Source of the DNA: Ignavibacteria bacterium
GTDB lineage: Bacteria > Bacteroidota > Ignavibacteria > Kapaibacteriales > Kapaibacteriaceae
Direction of reading: 5' to 3'
DNA length: 64,000 bases
Assembly (NCBI GenBank): GCA_016707005.1
Contig: JADJIQ010000005.1
Coordinates: 1,260,001 to 1,324,000, forward strand
This document shows positions 9,078 to 18,158 of this stretch, in pieces (positions within the stretch are counted from its first letter, which is position 1; each line of letters opens with the position of its first letter). The notes below the pieces were generated by a model that made no database searches, was not told the origin of the DNA, and saw only the letters and a program-made list of their open reading frames with translations. A program made the position numbers and the translations under genes.

Positions 9078-9734
9078 ATGTTGTACGTCGACGCCCACTC
9101 GCACAGCCGGTCCGCCAACAAGGACGTGACCACCCTGGTCAATATTCGTATTACGGCCTCTACCGAGGTCTTTGAAACGGATGGTATCTGCACAGTTGGT
9201 CTGCATCCATGGGATGCCCGTGACGATTGGCGGGATGCCGTAGACCTCATCGAAGAACTTGCTTCAGAAGAATTAGTCCTCGGTATCGGCGAGTGTGGAC
9301 TCGATAGAGCGTGTGATTCGCCGTGGATCCATCAAGTGGATTCATTCGAATACATCGGAGACCTGGCTGAGCGGGTATCAAAGCCCCTTATCATCCATTG
9401 TGTGAAAGCTCACGACGAGCTTCTTCGCATCAACAAGTTCATCGATCCAACACAACAATGGGTCCTGCATGGATTTGTGAAGGGGGCAGACCTTGCCAGA
9501 CAATGCCTTGATGCCGGAATGATCCTGTCCTTCGGCGCAGCAGTGTTGAATGAGTCCGCGTCACTTGTTGAAGCGGTGCGTCTATGCCCGGCCGACAAGT
9601 TTCTGCTCGAGACAGACGATGATGATGTGAAGATCGAAGATGTCTATTCTGCCGTGGCCGCGATGCGCGGTGTGCCCCTTGAGGACCTATGCGCGACCCT
9701 GCATCAGACTTTCGAAGCCGTCTTCAAGCAATGA
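9078..9734 (+). CDS. TatD family metal-dependent hydrolase (DNase-like)
   Basis: 218 residues, somewhat shorter than the usual 250-260. Metal-ligand motifs of the TatD amidohydrolase fold are present: HSH at residues 7-9, GLHPWD, the glutamate in GIGECGLD, IIHCVKAHDE, WVLHGF and the terminal Asp in LLETDDD. Family members act as 3'-5' DNases or D-aminoacyl-tRNA deacylases. First gene of a tight chain with tcdA (ATGA overlap). Start at ATG 9078, just behind CATCTTTG, so the leader may be very short. Confidence 0.88.
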   Translation: MLYVDAHSHSRSANKDVTTLVNIRITASTEVFETDGICTVGLHPWDARDDWRDAVDLIEELASEELVLGIGECGLDRACDSPWIHQVDSFEYIGDLAERVSKPLIIHCVKAHDELLRINKFIDPTQQWVLHGFVKGADLARQCLDAGMILSFGAAVLNESASLVEAVRLCPADKFLLETDDDDVKIEDVYSAVAAMRGVPLEDLCATLHQTFEAVFKQ

Positions 9735-10459
9735 CGGATGCGGGATGGTCATCCCGCACACGACTCCTCCTTGGCGACGAAGCCGTTGACAACCTGGCCA
9801 ACATGCACGTACTCGTTGTGGGTATGGGCGGCGTTGGGTCATATGCAGCTGAATTCATCGCACGCGCCGGTGTGGGACGCATGACGATCGTAGATGGAGA
9901 TGTGGTAGACCCCTCCAACCGTAACCGACAACTTCCTGCACTTACATCAACCGAAGGCCAGTATAAGGTTGATGTTATGCGAGACCGACTCCGCTTGATC
10001 AATCCTGATCTACGGCTCATACCGCTTAGAGAATTCCTCACACCGGCAAAGATCGATCGCATCCTGTCCACCTCGTATGACTACGTGGTTGATGCCATTG
10101 ACTCGCTCACGCCAAAGATCACGCTTCTTCATCGTGCACATGCTAAGGGTCTGAAGCTCGTGAGCTCCATGGGGGCAGGGGGCAAGATCGATCCTACCAA
10201 GGTCCGCGTTGCCGATATCTCAGAGACGCAGAAGTGTGGTTTAGCGCGCTTTGTTCGGAAGCGTCTTAAGCGGCACGGTATTAGTGACGGGATCACAGCC
10301 GTGTATTCACTCGAAGAGACCGACGAAGATTCCCTGATGTTCACCGACGGATTGAACTTCAAGAAGTCGGCATTCGGTACGGTTTCCTACCTTCCCGCCG
10401 CATTCGGTGGTGCCTGTGCGAGCGTGGTCATCCGAGATCTCTCCGGCAAGTTCCCATGA
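9731..10459 (+). CDS. tcdA: tRNA threonylcarbamoyladenosine dehydratase TcdA (CsdL/YgdL), ThiF/MoeB superfamily
   Basis: 242 residues. The nucleotide-binding motif GMGGVG is at residues 31-36, followed by the family Asp (IVDGD) and the NRNRQ segment that contacts ATP. In TcdA this E1-like enzyme activates the t6A carboxylate and closes it to cyclic ct6A in ANN-decoding tRNAs. The C-terminal GTVSYLPAAFGG stretch is typical of TcdA rather than of MoeB. The start at 9731 is preferred over an upstream one at 9689 because it overlaps the tatD stop as ATGA, a pattern repeated by the next two junctions. Confidence 0.9.
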   Translation: MTDAGWSSRTRLLLGDEAVDNLANMHVLVVGMGGVGSYAAEFIARAGVGRMTIVDGDVVDPSNRNRQLPALTSTEGQYKVDVMRDRLRLINPDLRLIPLREFLTPAKIDRILSTSYDYVVDAIDSLTPKITLLHRAHAKGLKLVSSMGAGGKIDPTKVRVADISETQKCGLARFVRKRLKRHGISDGITAVYSLEETDEDSLMFTDGLNFKKSAFGTVSYLPAAFGGACASVVIRDLSGKFP

Positions 10460-11451
10460 ACCATGCCCATATCGTTGGTACCGGATTGGCCGGGTCACTC
10501 CTAGCCTGGGAGCTAAAGAAACTCGGCGTTGAAGTCACATCGGTCAACACCAATGATCCCGAGTCTTCCTCGCACGTGGCTGCAGGAATGATCACTCCGA
10601 TAACCGGGCGAAGGCTCAAACCAACCTGGCGCGGGAATGAGCTTACGCAGATCGCCCGAACAACCTATGCAGAAATGGAGAAGACGTTCAGCGTATCCCT
10701 GTGGCGGGATTGGACGCTCAAACGAGTGTTTAAGGAAGAGATCATGCGAACATGGTTCCATGAACGTCAAGAACGGAATGAGTACGATCCAATCGTGGTG
10801 ACCGACATCGAACCCGGTATTCATGACGGCATCAACTATCCCTATGGCGGCTTCCAACACGGCGATGTTGCAACGGTGGACATTCCCACGCTCATTCGTC
10901 ATGTCGAGGGGAGCTTTTCCAAACACATTAACGATGCAGCAACGACGCATAGTCCTGATATCACGATTACGTGCACTGGCTACCGAACTCTTCATCACCC
11001 TTTGTGGTCGTGGCTTCCGATCGAGCCGTCGAAAGGTGAGATCTTGGATGTCTCGATTCCCGGACTCGAACTGGATCATATCCTCACAAACGGTACATGG
11101 ATCCTTCCGGTAGGGGGCTCTGTGTTTCGTATCGGCGCCACGCACGATTGGGATGATCATGAGCCTCATCCAACCGGCGCCGGAAGGGACAAACTCCTTG
11201 CCGATGCTCAGCGGCTCATCCGCAATGAGATCATCGTGTTGGGACAGAGAGCTGCGATCCGTCCGTCCACAAAGTTCAAACGTCCGTTCGCCGGACGTCA
11301 TCCACTAGATCAAAAACAAGCCGTATTCACAGGTCTCGGAACAAAAGGGGCTTTGCAAGGTCCATGGGCTGCACAACAACTTGCCAGGCATCTCGTTCTA
11401 GGGGAGCCCCTTGACCCAGAGATCGATATCAATCGTTGGTGGAAATCATGA
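10456..11451 (+). CDS. FAD-dependent oxidoreductase, DAO family
   Basis: 331 residues. N-terminal dinucleotide-binding motif GTGLAG (residues 8-13) followed by a strand-helix-strand and SSHVAAGMITP, as in glycine oxidase and the C-terminal domain of MnmC. The C-terminal segment FTGLGTKGALQGPWAAQQLA fits the FAD-binding end of the same fold. Substrate unknown: a tRNA-modification role like that of MnmC is a guess from its neighbours tcdA and the methyltransferase. Coupled on both sides by ATGA overlaps. Confidence 0.82.
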   Translation: MNHAHIVGTGLAGSLLAWELKKLGVEVTSVNTNDPESSSHVAAGMITPITGRRLKPTWRGNELTQIARTTYAEMEKTFSVSLWRDWTLKRVFKEEIMRTWFHERQERNEYDPIVVTDIEPGIHDGINYPYGGFQHGDVATVDIPTLIRHVEGSFSKHINDAATTHSPDITITCTGYRTLHHPLWSWLPIEPSKGEILDVSIPGLELDHILTNGTWILPVGGSVFRIGATHDWDDHEPHPTGAGRDKLLADAQRLIRNEIIVLGQRAAIRPSTKFKRPFAGRHPLDQKQAVFTGLGTKGALQGPWAAQQLARHLVLGEPLDPEIDINRWWKS

Positions 11452-12014
11452 TGTATGAAAATGCTGTGACGTATGTACACCGGATCCTGCGTGATGTGAT
11501 CCGTCCGGGCTCCGTTGTGATCGATGCCACCATGGGAAATGGGTGGGACACGGCCCTGATGGCTGTACTTGCCGGTGAAGGGGGGACGGTGTATGGGTTC
11601 GACATCCAGCCAATTGCCTTGGACGTCACAAAAACTCGCATCTCTGGCGTAGCCGCAGATGTCCGCCTCATCCTGTCTGGTCACGAGGAAATGTCCACCC
11701 ACGTCGATCCGGAACACCATGGCAAGGTGCGTGCTGTTACCTTCAATCTTGGATACCTCCCGGGTGGAGACAAGGATATCACCACCCATGCCGACACTAC
11801 GCGCAAGGCGATCGAGCAAGCTCGCGCCATGCTCGCACCGGATGGCGTGATCACCATCGTGTGTTATCGTCATGCCGAGGGCGAACGAGAACTCGACGTG
11901 GTGCGCGGACTCCTCGCAGCCCTCCCTCAGCACGCGAACACGTGCACAGAAACAACGTTTCTCAATCAGGCCGGGAATCCTCCGGTGGTATTCGTTGTTG
12001 TGGCACGAACATAA
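11448..12014 (+). CDS. YtqB-like class I SAM-dependent methyltransferase (putative rRNA/tRNA methylase)
   Basis: 188 residues. The SAM-binding motif DATMGNGWD is near residues 26-34, followed by GFDIQ and, further on, FNLGYLPGGDK with TTHADTT, which matches the rRNA_methylase family that includes Bacillus YtqB. The C-terminal VCYRHAEGERE block is also family-specific. ATG at 11448 overlaps the previous stop (ATGA); ATG at 11451 is a possible alternative. The target nucleotide is not known from sequence, although YtqB relatives methylate a tRNA wobble-uridine modification. Confidence 0.87.
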   Translation: MMYENAVTYVHRILRDVIRPGSVVIDATMGNGWDTALMAVLAGEGGTVYGFDIQPIALDVTKTRISGVAADVRLILSGHEEMSTHVDPEHHGKVRAVTFNLGYLPGGDKDITTHADTTRKAIEQARAMLAPDGVITIVCYRHAEGERELDVVRGLLAALPQHANTCTETTFLNQAGNPPVVFVVVART

Positions 12015-12031
12015 ACCGACGAAAGCACCTC

Positions 12032-12568
12032 ATGCTGAACACGCTTCTTTCAACGATCATTCTCCTCCTCACTATGAATACAACCCTGCACGAATTCTCG
12101 CTCAAGGATATCGATGGCACTCCAACGGATCTCTCGGCATATAAGGGCAAGGTAGTGCTCATCGTGAACGTTGCGTCGTTCTGTGGATACACAAAGCAAT
12201 ACACCTCGCTTGAGAAGCTCTATCGCACCTATTCGGACAAGGGGCTCGTCATCCTCGGGATCCCGTCCAATGACTTCGGCGAACAGGAGCCCGGCACGGA
12301 AGAGGAGATCAAGTCGTTCTGCTCTACCAAGTATGACGTCACGTTCCCGATGTTCTCGAAGATCGTAGTGAAGGGCGATGAAAAGGCGCCCCTTTACCAA
12401 TGGCTCACGAGTGGCGACGGTGATGCCTCTCTCGTTGGCGAGGTCAGCTGGAACTTTGAGAGATTCCTTGTAGGCAAGGACGGCAAGCTCATTGGCAGGT
12501 TCGCTACGAAGATGGAACCGATGGCCCCAGAGCTGATCAGTGCTATCGAATCTGCCCTATCTCACTGA
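12032..12568 (+). CDS. Glutathione peroxidase family protein (thiol peroxidase, Cys form)
   Basis: 178 residues. The catalytic tetrad of the family is visible: Cys51 in NVASFCGYT, Gln85 in FGEQEPG, Trp140 and Asn141 in SWNFERFLV. A Cys replaces the selenocysteine of animal enzymes, and Cys97 in EEIKSFC is placed like the resolving Cys of thioredoxin-dependent members. The first 18 residues are hydrophobic, suggesting export or membrane anchoring; a shorter start at 12074 would remove them. Lies 17 bases after the methyltransferase gene. Confidence 0.9.
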   Translation: MLNTLLSTIILLLTMNTTLHEFSLKDIDGTPTDLSAYKGKVVLIVNVASFCGYTKQYTSLEKLYRTYSDKGLVILGIPSNDFGEQEPGTEEEIKSFCSTKYDVTFPMFSKIVVKGDEKAPLYQWLTSGDGDASLVGEVSWNFERFLVGKDGKLIGRFATKMEPMAPELISAIESALSH

Positions 12569-12637
12569 GAATTCAGATGCGTTAACTACGGTAGCTCCGT
12601 GTGCCCTATGTTCGCATGAACATTTTCAGGGCCAACA

Positions 12638-14740
12638 ATGCGATTCCTTGCGATCCTTCTCGTTTTCAGCACTTGTTATGCAATTGGCATAGCTCAAGAG
12701 CGAACGCTTATCAAACGAACATTCGATGATGCAGGTGGATGGTTCACGGGCGAAACGTCGGATGGGAATTGTACGGTCGAGGCAGAGGATGGCGTTCTGC
12801 GCTACGAGGAAACGGACGACAACGGATTCCGATACTTTTCGGAGTCTGTCCCTCTCGACGCGTGGAGGAACTGGTCGATCAAGATGCGTATACGTCAGGT
12901 AGGTGGCGAAGAGAAACACGCCTATGGCATCGCTTTCAATGCTGAGGATGTTCAGAATATCTACCACTTCATCATTCGTGACGATGGTCGTGCCCGCATT
13001 GGACGCATGAAGGAAGGCACGTACGAAGATGTGGATGAGTGGACCACGGCAAAGAACGTGAATCCGCAGGGTGAGTGGAATGTCCTTGAGGTAAGAAAGG
13101 AGAACGATGCGATCTCCGGATATGTGAACGGCAAGGCCATAGTAACGATGACGGCCTCGTACTTCCGAGTGTTCGGCTCAAAGCAAGGTGTCATCTACTA
13201 TGGTGCACAGACCGTTGAGCTTGATGACATCGAGATCAAACAATGGGAGCCAAAGCCGGTCCGTCCGGTGTCGGGTGTCGACCCGAATGTGAAGCCAGTA
13301 AGCCTCGGCACGCAGCTCAATAGTACGGCTGACGAATCCGTTGACTGCATCTCATCCGATGGGTCCGTCCTCTACTTCAGTCGCAAGGATCACGATGGCA
13401 ACGTTACCAAGGATAAGCGTGATATCTGGGTCACGACAAAGACGTCGGGTGGATCGTGGTCAACACCAAAGAACCTCGGTGCGCCTATCAACAACGAGGG
13501 GAATAACTTCGCGATCGCCGTTACACAGGATCTGAACACACTGTTCCTGCAAGGAACATACGAGAGTGACGGATCTATGGGGAAGGGCGTATCGTATTCG
13601 ACTCGCACCAAGGACGGCTGGTCCGCACCGGTGAATATGCCGATCGATGATTACGAGAACCTTAATGCCTATGTGAACTCGCATATGTCTCCTGACGGTT
13701 CGGTACTCGTCACGTCGATTCAGACAGGCGAATCGATTGGCAGTAATGACCTCTACGTGTGTTTCCGTCAGGCAAACAACACGTGGTCGAAACCAAAGAA
13801 TCTTGGCCCCGTGATCAATACGCAGGGCGTGGAGATGGGGCCTTTTGTTGCCGGTGATGGAAAGACAATGTTCTTCAGCAGTACAGGCCACCCTGGCTAT
13901 GGCGGGCGTGATCTCTACGTCACACGTCGCCTAGATGATACGTGGCTGAATTGGTCGGAACCCGAGAACCTCGGCAATGGAGTGAACTCCGACGAGCATG
14001 AGACCTTTATTCAGGTCCCTTCGCGCGGCGATTCTGCCTACTACAGCTCAACGAAGAACTCTCTTGGCCAGGACGACATCATATCGATCCCGCTTCCTTC
14101 CGGTGCGCGCCCTATCGCATTGCTCATGGTCCGCGGACGTGTGCTCGATGCAGAGACCAAGAAGCCCCTTACCGCAAATGTGTTTTACGAGGCGCTTCCG
14201 AGCGGAAAACTAGTGGGTACTGCTACGTCGAGCGCGGTTGACGGTACCTATCGTGTTGGACTCGTGAACGGGACCTTGTATGGAGTCCGCGCTGAAGCAG
14301 ACGGGTATTATGCCCTGAGCGAACAGTTCGACGCACGGTCTCTGGGAACTTACGTGGAGGCCGATCGCGATCTCTACCTTACGCCGATCAAGATGAATGT
14401 TGCGATACGCTTGAACAACGTCTTCTTCGATGTTGGCAAATATGACCTGCGTGCGGAGTCGTATCCGGAGTTGGATCGTCTTGTTGAATTCCTCCAGAAG
14501 AACGCCACAATACGTATCGCATTGGCTGGACATACTGACAATGTTGGGGCAGATGCAGACAACATGAAGTTGTCGCAGGACAGGATCAACAGTGTGCAGA
14601 CCTACGTGATCGCAAAGGGGATCGATGCATCACGACTCACTGCGAAAGGATTTGGCGAAACGAAGCCAACGGCCTCGAATGAAACTGATGAAGGTCGTCA
14701 ACAGAACCGTCGGGTGGAGTTCACCATTGTGAGCAAATGA
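12638..14740 (+). CDS. OmpA-family protein with LamG-like, PD40 propeller and carboxypeptidase-regulatory-like domains
   Basis: 700 residues with a signal peptide (cleavage near residue 19, IGIAQ). Order: a laminin-G/keto-disaccharide-hydrolase-like beta-sandwich (about 25-200), PD40 repeats forming a propeller (about 220-490, with repeated LGAPINNEGN and NLGPVINT patterns), a short regulatory-like beta-sandwich (about 495-575), and an OmpA peptidoglycan-binding domain (about 585-700; GHTDNVGADADN and the LSQDR block followed by KGFGETKP). It probably anchors the outer membrane to peptidoglycan. Similar propeller-OmpA proteins occur with T9SS (PorE type), so a structural link to secretion is possible but not shown. 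Coupled to maf by an ATGA overlap. Confidence 0.88.
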   Translation: MRFLAILLVFSTCYAIGIAQERTLIKRTFDDAGGWFTGETSDGNCTVEAEDGVLRYEETDDNGFRYFSESVPLDAWRNWSIKMRIRQVGGEEKHAYGIAFNAEDVQNIYHFIIRDDGRARIGRMKEGTYEDVDEWTTAKNVNPQGEWNVLEVRKENDAISGYVNGKAIVTMTASYFRVFGSKQGVIYYGAQTVELDDIEIKQWEPKPVRPVSGVDPNVKPVSLGTQLNSTADESVDCISSDGSVLYFSRKDHDGNVTKDKRDIWVTTKTSGGSWSTPKNLGAPINNEGNNFAIAVTQDLNTLFLQGTYESDGSMGKGVSYSTRTKDGWSAPVNMPIDDYENLNAYVNSHMSPDGSVLVTSIQTGESIGSNDLYVCFRQANNTWSKPKNLGPVINTQGVEMGPFVAGDGKTMFFSSTGHPGYGGRDLYVTRRLDDTWLNWSEPENLGNGVNSDEHETFIQVPSRGDSAYYSSTKNSLGQDDIISIPLPSGARPIALLMVRGRVLDAETKKPLTANVFYEALPSGKLVGTATSSAVDGTYRVGLVNGTLYGVRAEADGYYALSEQFDARSLGTYVEADRDLYLTPIKMNVAIRLNNVFFDVGKYDLRAESYPELDRLVEFLQKNATIRIALAGHTDNVGADADNMKLSQDRINSVQTYVIAKGIDASRLTAKGFGETKPTASNETDEGRQQNRRVEFTIVSK

Positions 14741-15369
14741 TGATCCATCTCAACGATCTGCTTCATATCCCGTATCCACTGGTCTTGGCGTCGCAATCTC
14801 CACGCCGGTCCGCCCTGTTGCGTCACGTTGGCCTGAGCTTCTCGACAGTGGTTCCGGATGTAGATGAAGACAGCGTTGATACAGCACTTCCACCTGACGA
14901 GTACGTGCAGAGACTCGCACGAATGAAGGCCGAACGCGGCGCTGAAATGTCAGAGCGCCCGTCGATCGTGATCGGGTCTGACACAACCGTGGTGCTCGAT
15001 GGCGAAGTGCTCAACAAGCCTCATGATGCAGATGATGCTGTGCGTATGCTTCGCACGCTGAGCGGGAGAACGCATACCGTCCACACAGGCATCGCGTTGG
15101 TAGCCAGTGATCCACTCCATCATCACATGGTTGCCTCACGTGCTACGATGGTCACATTCCGGGAGCTAGATGATGCTGAGATCAAGGCCTACGTGGCATC
15201 AGGCTCGCCCCTTGACAAAGCAGGCGCGTACGGAATTCAGGACGACTTTGGAGCGGTCTTTGTCTCTCGTGTAGAGGGATGTTACTACACCATCGTGGGC
15301 TTGCCGCTAGAATTGCTGTACACCTCGCTTCGTCACCTCGTTCGGGAGATCGCAGATGCGCGGGCGTAA
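14737..15369 (+). CDS. maf: Maf-family nucleoside triphosphate pyrophosphatase
   Basis: 210 residues. The signature ASQSPRRSALL is at residues 18-28 and the catalytic Asp is in VIGSDTTVVLDG; YGIQDDFGAVF near the end is also typical. Hydrolyses non-canonical or UTP/dTTP nucleotides to monophosphate and pyrophosphate, keeping the pool clean. ATG at 14737 overlaps the OmpA gene stop; the 3' end overlaps the next gene by 14 bases. Confidence 0.93.
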   Translation: MMIHLNDLLHIPYPLVLASQSPRRSALLRHVGLSFSTVVPDVDEDSVDTALPPDEYVQRLARMKAERGAEMSERPSIVIGSDTTVVLDGEVLNKPHDADDAVRMLRTLSGRTHTVHTGIALVASDPLHHHMVASRATMVTFRELDDAEIKAYVASGSPLDKAGAYGIQDDFGAVFVSRVEGCYYTIVGLPLELLYTSLRHLVREIADARA

Positions 15370-16225
15370 CGTTCATACATGGGCATTGCTCGCCCCATGG
15401 ATCATCACACTGGTGGTGTTCTGGATCTATCCACTGATCTATGCACTTGTCTTGAGTTTTTCAGAGTATCGCACTCTTACGAATCAGATCTTGTTCATTG
15501 GATTCGATAACTACCTCAAGGCGTTCAACGACGATGGGTTCTGGCGAGCACTACGCAACACATCGGTATTCACTGTGGGGACAGTGCCATTCACTACAGC
15601 CTTCGCATTGTTGCTCGCAACGGCTATTCGTAAACGAACTCCTGCCCTCGCGTCATTCTTCCGGGCCTCATACTTCTTGCCGTCGGTAACCTCGCTTGTG
15701 GTGATCGCCCTAGTGTTCACCAATCTATACGCACGTGATGGGTATGTGAACGTCCTCGCTGGTTTGCTTGGTCTGCCTCATCCAACCCAAGGGTGGTTGC
15801 TCGATCAGAATTCAGCCTTGGCTTCGATCATGGCGATGGATGTATGGATATCAACTGGCTACTACATGGTGCTGTTCCTAGCCGGTATGGAGGCGATACC
15901 AAAGGATCTGTATGAAGCAGCCGACCTCGCAGGAGCCTCACGGTGGCAGCAGTTCTGGCGCATCACCCTGCCCATGCTTCGATCGACCATGTTGTTCGTT
16001 GTGGTCATCAACAGCATCAAGTCCTTCCAGATCTTCGTGGAGATCTATATCATGACCAAGGGCGGTCCGCTTGGTGCAACATCAACGCTTGTCTATGAAG
16101 TGTATCATCAGGCGTTCGAACAATCGGATATGATGGGCTATGCCAGCGCACTTGCCTACATAGTCTTTGTGATTCTGCTGGCCATCTCCTTCATCCAAAT
16201 GCGACTCCTTAAGGTGCGTTCATGA
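15356..16225 (+). CDS. Sugar-type ABC transporter permease (MalF/UgpA family)
   Basis: 289 residues with six predicted transmembrane segments. The cytoplasmic EAA loop that docks the ATPase is visible as EAADLAGASRWQQFWRITLP (around residues 188-207). Family members import sugars or glycerol phosphate with a second permease, an ATPase and a binding protein. None of those partners is in the window; instead it sits between maf and plsY with overlapping ends. It may share a genome-encoded ATPase elsewhere. Confidence 0.9.
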   Translation: MRGRNVHTWALLAPWIITLVVFWIYPLIYALVLSFSEYRTLTNQILFIGFDNYLKAFNDDGFWRALRNTSVFTVGTVPFTTAFALLLATAIRKRTPALASFFRASYFLPSVTSLVVIALVFTNLYARDGYVNVLAGLLGLPHPTQGWLLDQNSALASIMAMDVWISTGYYMVLFLAGMEAIPKDLYEAADLAGASRWQQFWRITLPMLRSTMLFVVVINSIKSFQIFVEIYIMTKGGPLGATSTLVYEVYHQAFEQSDMMGYASALAYIVFVILLAISFIQMRLLKVRS

Positions 16226-16863
16226 ATCTCGGGCTACTCGTTGTTGGTCTCATCGGTTATGCCATCGGATGTATCCCCACGGCATGGATCGCAATGAAAT
16301 TCACCCACGGAAAAGACATCCGCAATGAAGGTACCGGGAACGTTGGAGCACATAATGTCTACGATGTGTCCGGCAGTAAGTGGCTTAGTATCACCGTAGG
16401 TGTTGTTGATGCACTGAAAGGTGTAGCGGCCGTGTACGCAGCACAACTCCTTCATGGTGATTGGTTCGCGGCAGTCGCTGTTTCGGGCACAGCTGTAGTC
16501 CTCGGTCATAACTGGAATGCCCTGCTCCGTTTTAAGGGCGGTAGGGGGCTGGCCACAGCAACAGGGGTCTTTGCAATGGTTGACCCTCTATTCTTGATCG
16601 TATGGTGGATCACGTATCTCACTGGGTTCTTCGCGATCAAGAAGAACGTCCACGTTGGATCGATGACGGCCATCATTGGTACAGCCGTGCTTGCGTGGAG
16701 TACGCCGGACAGAGTCATTCGTGACACGACGCTGGTGGTGTGTCACGATCCAATGCAAATGCGGTTGTTTGTTGCAGCAGTGTCGCTCTTGCTGTTCATC
16801 CGTCACATCGAGCCCATCCGCGAGGTTCTGCGGACGATGTCATTTACTGATGACGAGGAATGA
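16222..16863 (+). CDS. plsY: Glycerol-3-phosphate acyltransferase PlsY
   Basis: 213 residues, integral membrane. All three PlsY motifs are present: GCIPTAW near residue 11, RNEGTGNVGAHNV near 34-46, and LGHNWNALLRFKGGRGLAT near 94-112. Uses acyl-phosphate to acylate glycerol-3-phosphate, the first step of phospholipid synthesis. Starts inside the previous gene (ATGA). The last 20 bases overlap the convergent aspartate kinase gene. Confidence 0.95.
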   Translation: MNLGLLVVGLIGYAIGCIPTAWIAMKFTHGKDIRNEGTGNVGAHNVYDVSGSKWLSITVGVVDALKGVAAVYAAQLLHGDWFAAVAVSGTAVVLGHNWNALLRFKGGRGLATATGVFAMVDPLFLIVWWITYLTGFFAIKKNVHVGSMTAIIGTAVLAWSTPDRVIRDTTLVVCHDPMQMRLFVAAVSLLLFIRHIEPIREVLRTMSFTDDEE

Positions 16864-18157
16864 TCCCGTGTATCGCGCGCAATGCATCATTGCTCTGCGA
16901 CTCATCTACGGCAAGAAAGATCGTGTGTTCGGCGGCACCGGTGGCTATTGCATAGACCTGGAATGCTGACACGGACGAAGCGATAGCAGCGAAAATGCTA
17001 GGCATGTTCACACGCGGACCGCTCACGGCTAAGAGAGACGTAGGGCGAATTGCCACTGAAGCATCCGCGATCGCTACTTCAAGTGCAAGGAGCGCTTCCT
17101 CGTCCGGACATTTCACTACGAGCATGGCCGATTCAACTGTCTCGGTCTCAAGGATGATCGCACGCCCAAGCTCAGGAACGGACCGAATGTGAGTGGCTGC
17201 AACAGCATTGCACATCACAATTGAACATCCGCGTACAATGGATACTGCGTGAATAGCCGCGGTGGATGGGGAATGTGCAACGATGCGAGTTCCGGCATCA
17301 TCCGGCCGGAAGGTATTCAGAACGCAGACCGGAATGAGTGCTTCCACTGCCGGAGCGATGGTGTCCGGATGAAGGACCTTGGCTCCGTAGAGTGCTAGCT
17401 CCCGAACCTCACCAAAAGACAGCTCCGGAATAGGCGTGGCGTCCGATGCGATGCGAGGATCCGTGGAATACACGCCGCTCACGTCGGTCCAGATCTGGAT
17501 CTCGCGAGCAGCCAAAGATGCGCCAAGAATGGCGGCTGTGTAATCGGAACCGCCTCTGCCCAGCGTAGTTGTTCGATCGTCTGCCGTGGACCCGATAAAG
17601 CCTTGGGTGATGACAATAGAGTCTGTTGCGCACAAGGGGGCGAGTTGTTGCTGACAAAGGATCCGCGTATCGTGCATGTTCACCGTTGCAGAACAGAAGA
17701 TGTCATTCGTACGCATCACATTGCGCACATCGAAGTAGATGGCCGCTGTGTTTTCTGACCGAAGTGCGGAATAGAGAATGGTTGTGCTCAGACGTTCGCC
17801 AAACGATGCCATGTGGTCGAGTGATTGAGCAGTGCACTCACCTAGAACCTGAAGTGCTCGAGCATAGGCCTTGCATTCATTCAAGACATGGATCAGATCA
17901 ACAGGTGAGGCAGAAGGAGCAAGCTCTGCTAAGATCTCTGTATGCCGAGTTGCAAGTCCGGCGAGTTCGGCATCAATATCATCTCCGCGCCCGGCACGTT
18001 CGGCAAGGGATAACAACAAGTTCGTTGTTCCGGAAGTAGCAGACATGACCACGAGCACCCCGCCAGGTTCGGCTGGGTGACTGCTTACGATCGATGCTAC
18101 CTTACGGAGCGCGGAGGCATCCTGGACCGATGTCCCGCCGAACTTCATGACGAGCAT
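16844..18157 (-). CDS. lysC: Aspartate kinase
   Basis: 437 residues. N-terminal kinase signature MKFGGTSV (residues 4-11), nucleotide-binding segment TLGRGGSDYTAAILGA near 200-215, and the conserved VYSTDPRI block near 230. The C-terminal part (about 300-437) has the ACT-domain pattern of lysine/threonine feedback regulation. Phosphorylates aspartate at the entry of the lysine, threonine, methionine and diaminopimelate pathway. Last gene of a minus-strand operon, starting one base after the preceding unknown gene; convergent with plsY with a 20-base overlap. Confidence 0.95.
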   Translation of the reverse strand: MLVMKFGGTSVQDASALRKVASIVSSHPAEPGGVLVVMSATSGTTNLLLSLAERAGRGDDIDAELAGLATRHTEILAELAPSASPVDLIHVLNECKAYARALQVLGECTAQSLDHMASFGERLSTTILYSALRSENTAAIYFDVRNVMRTNDIFCSATVNMHDTRILCQQQLAPLCATDSIVITQGFIGSTADDRTTTLGRGGSDYTAAILGASLAAREIQIWTDVSGVYSTDPRIASDATPIPELSFGEVRELALYGAKVLHPDTIAPAVEALIPVCVLNTFRPDDAGTRIVAHSPSTAAIHAVSIVRGCSIVMCNAVAATHIRSVPELGRAIILETETVESAMLVVKCPDEEALLALEVAIADASVAIRPTSLLAVSGPRVNMPSIFAAIASSVSAFQVYAIATGAAEHTIFLAVDESQSNDALRAIHGIIPRHQ

Positions 18158-18158
18158 G

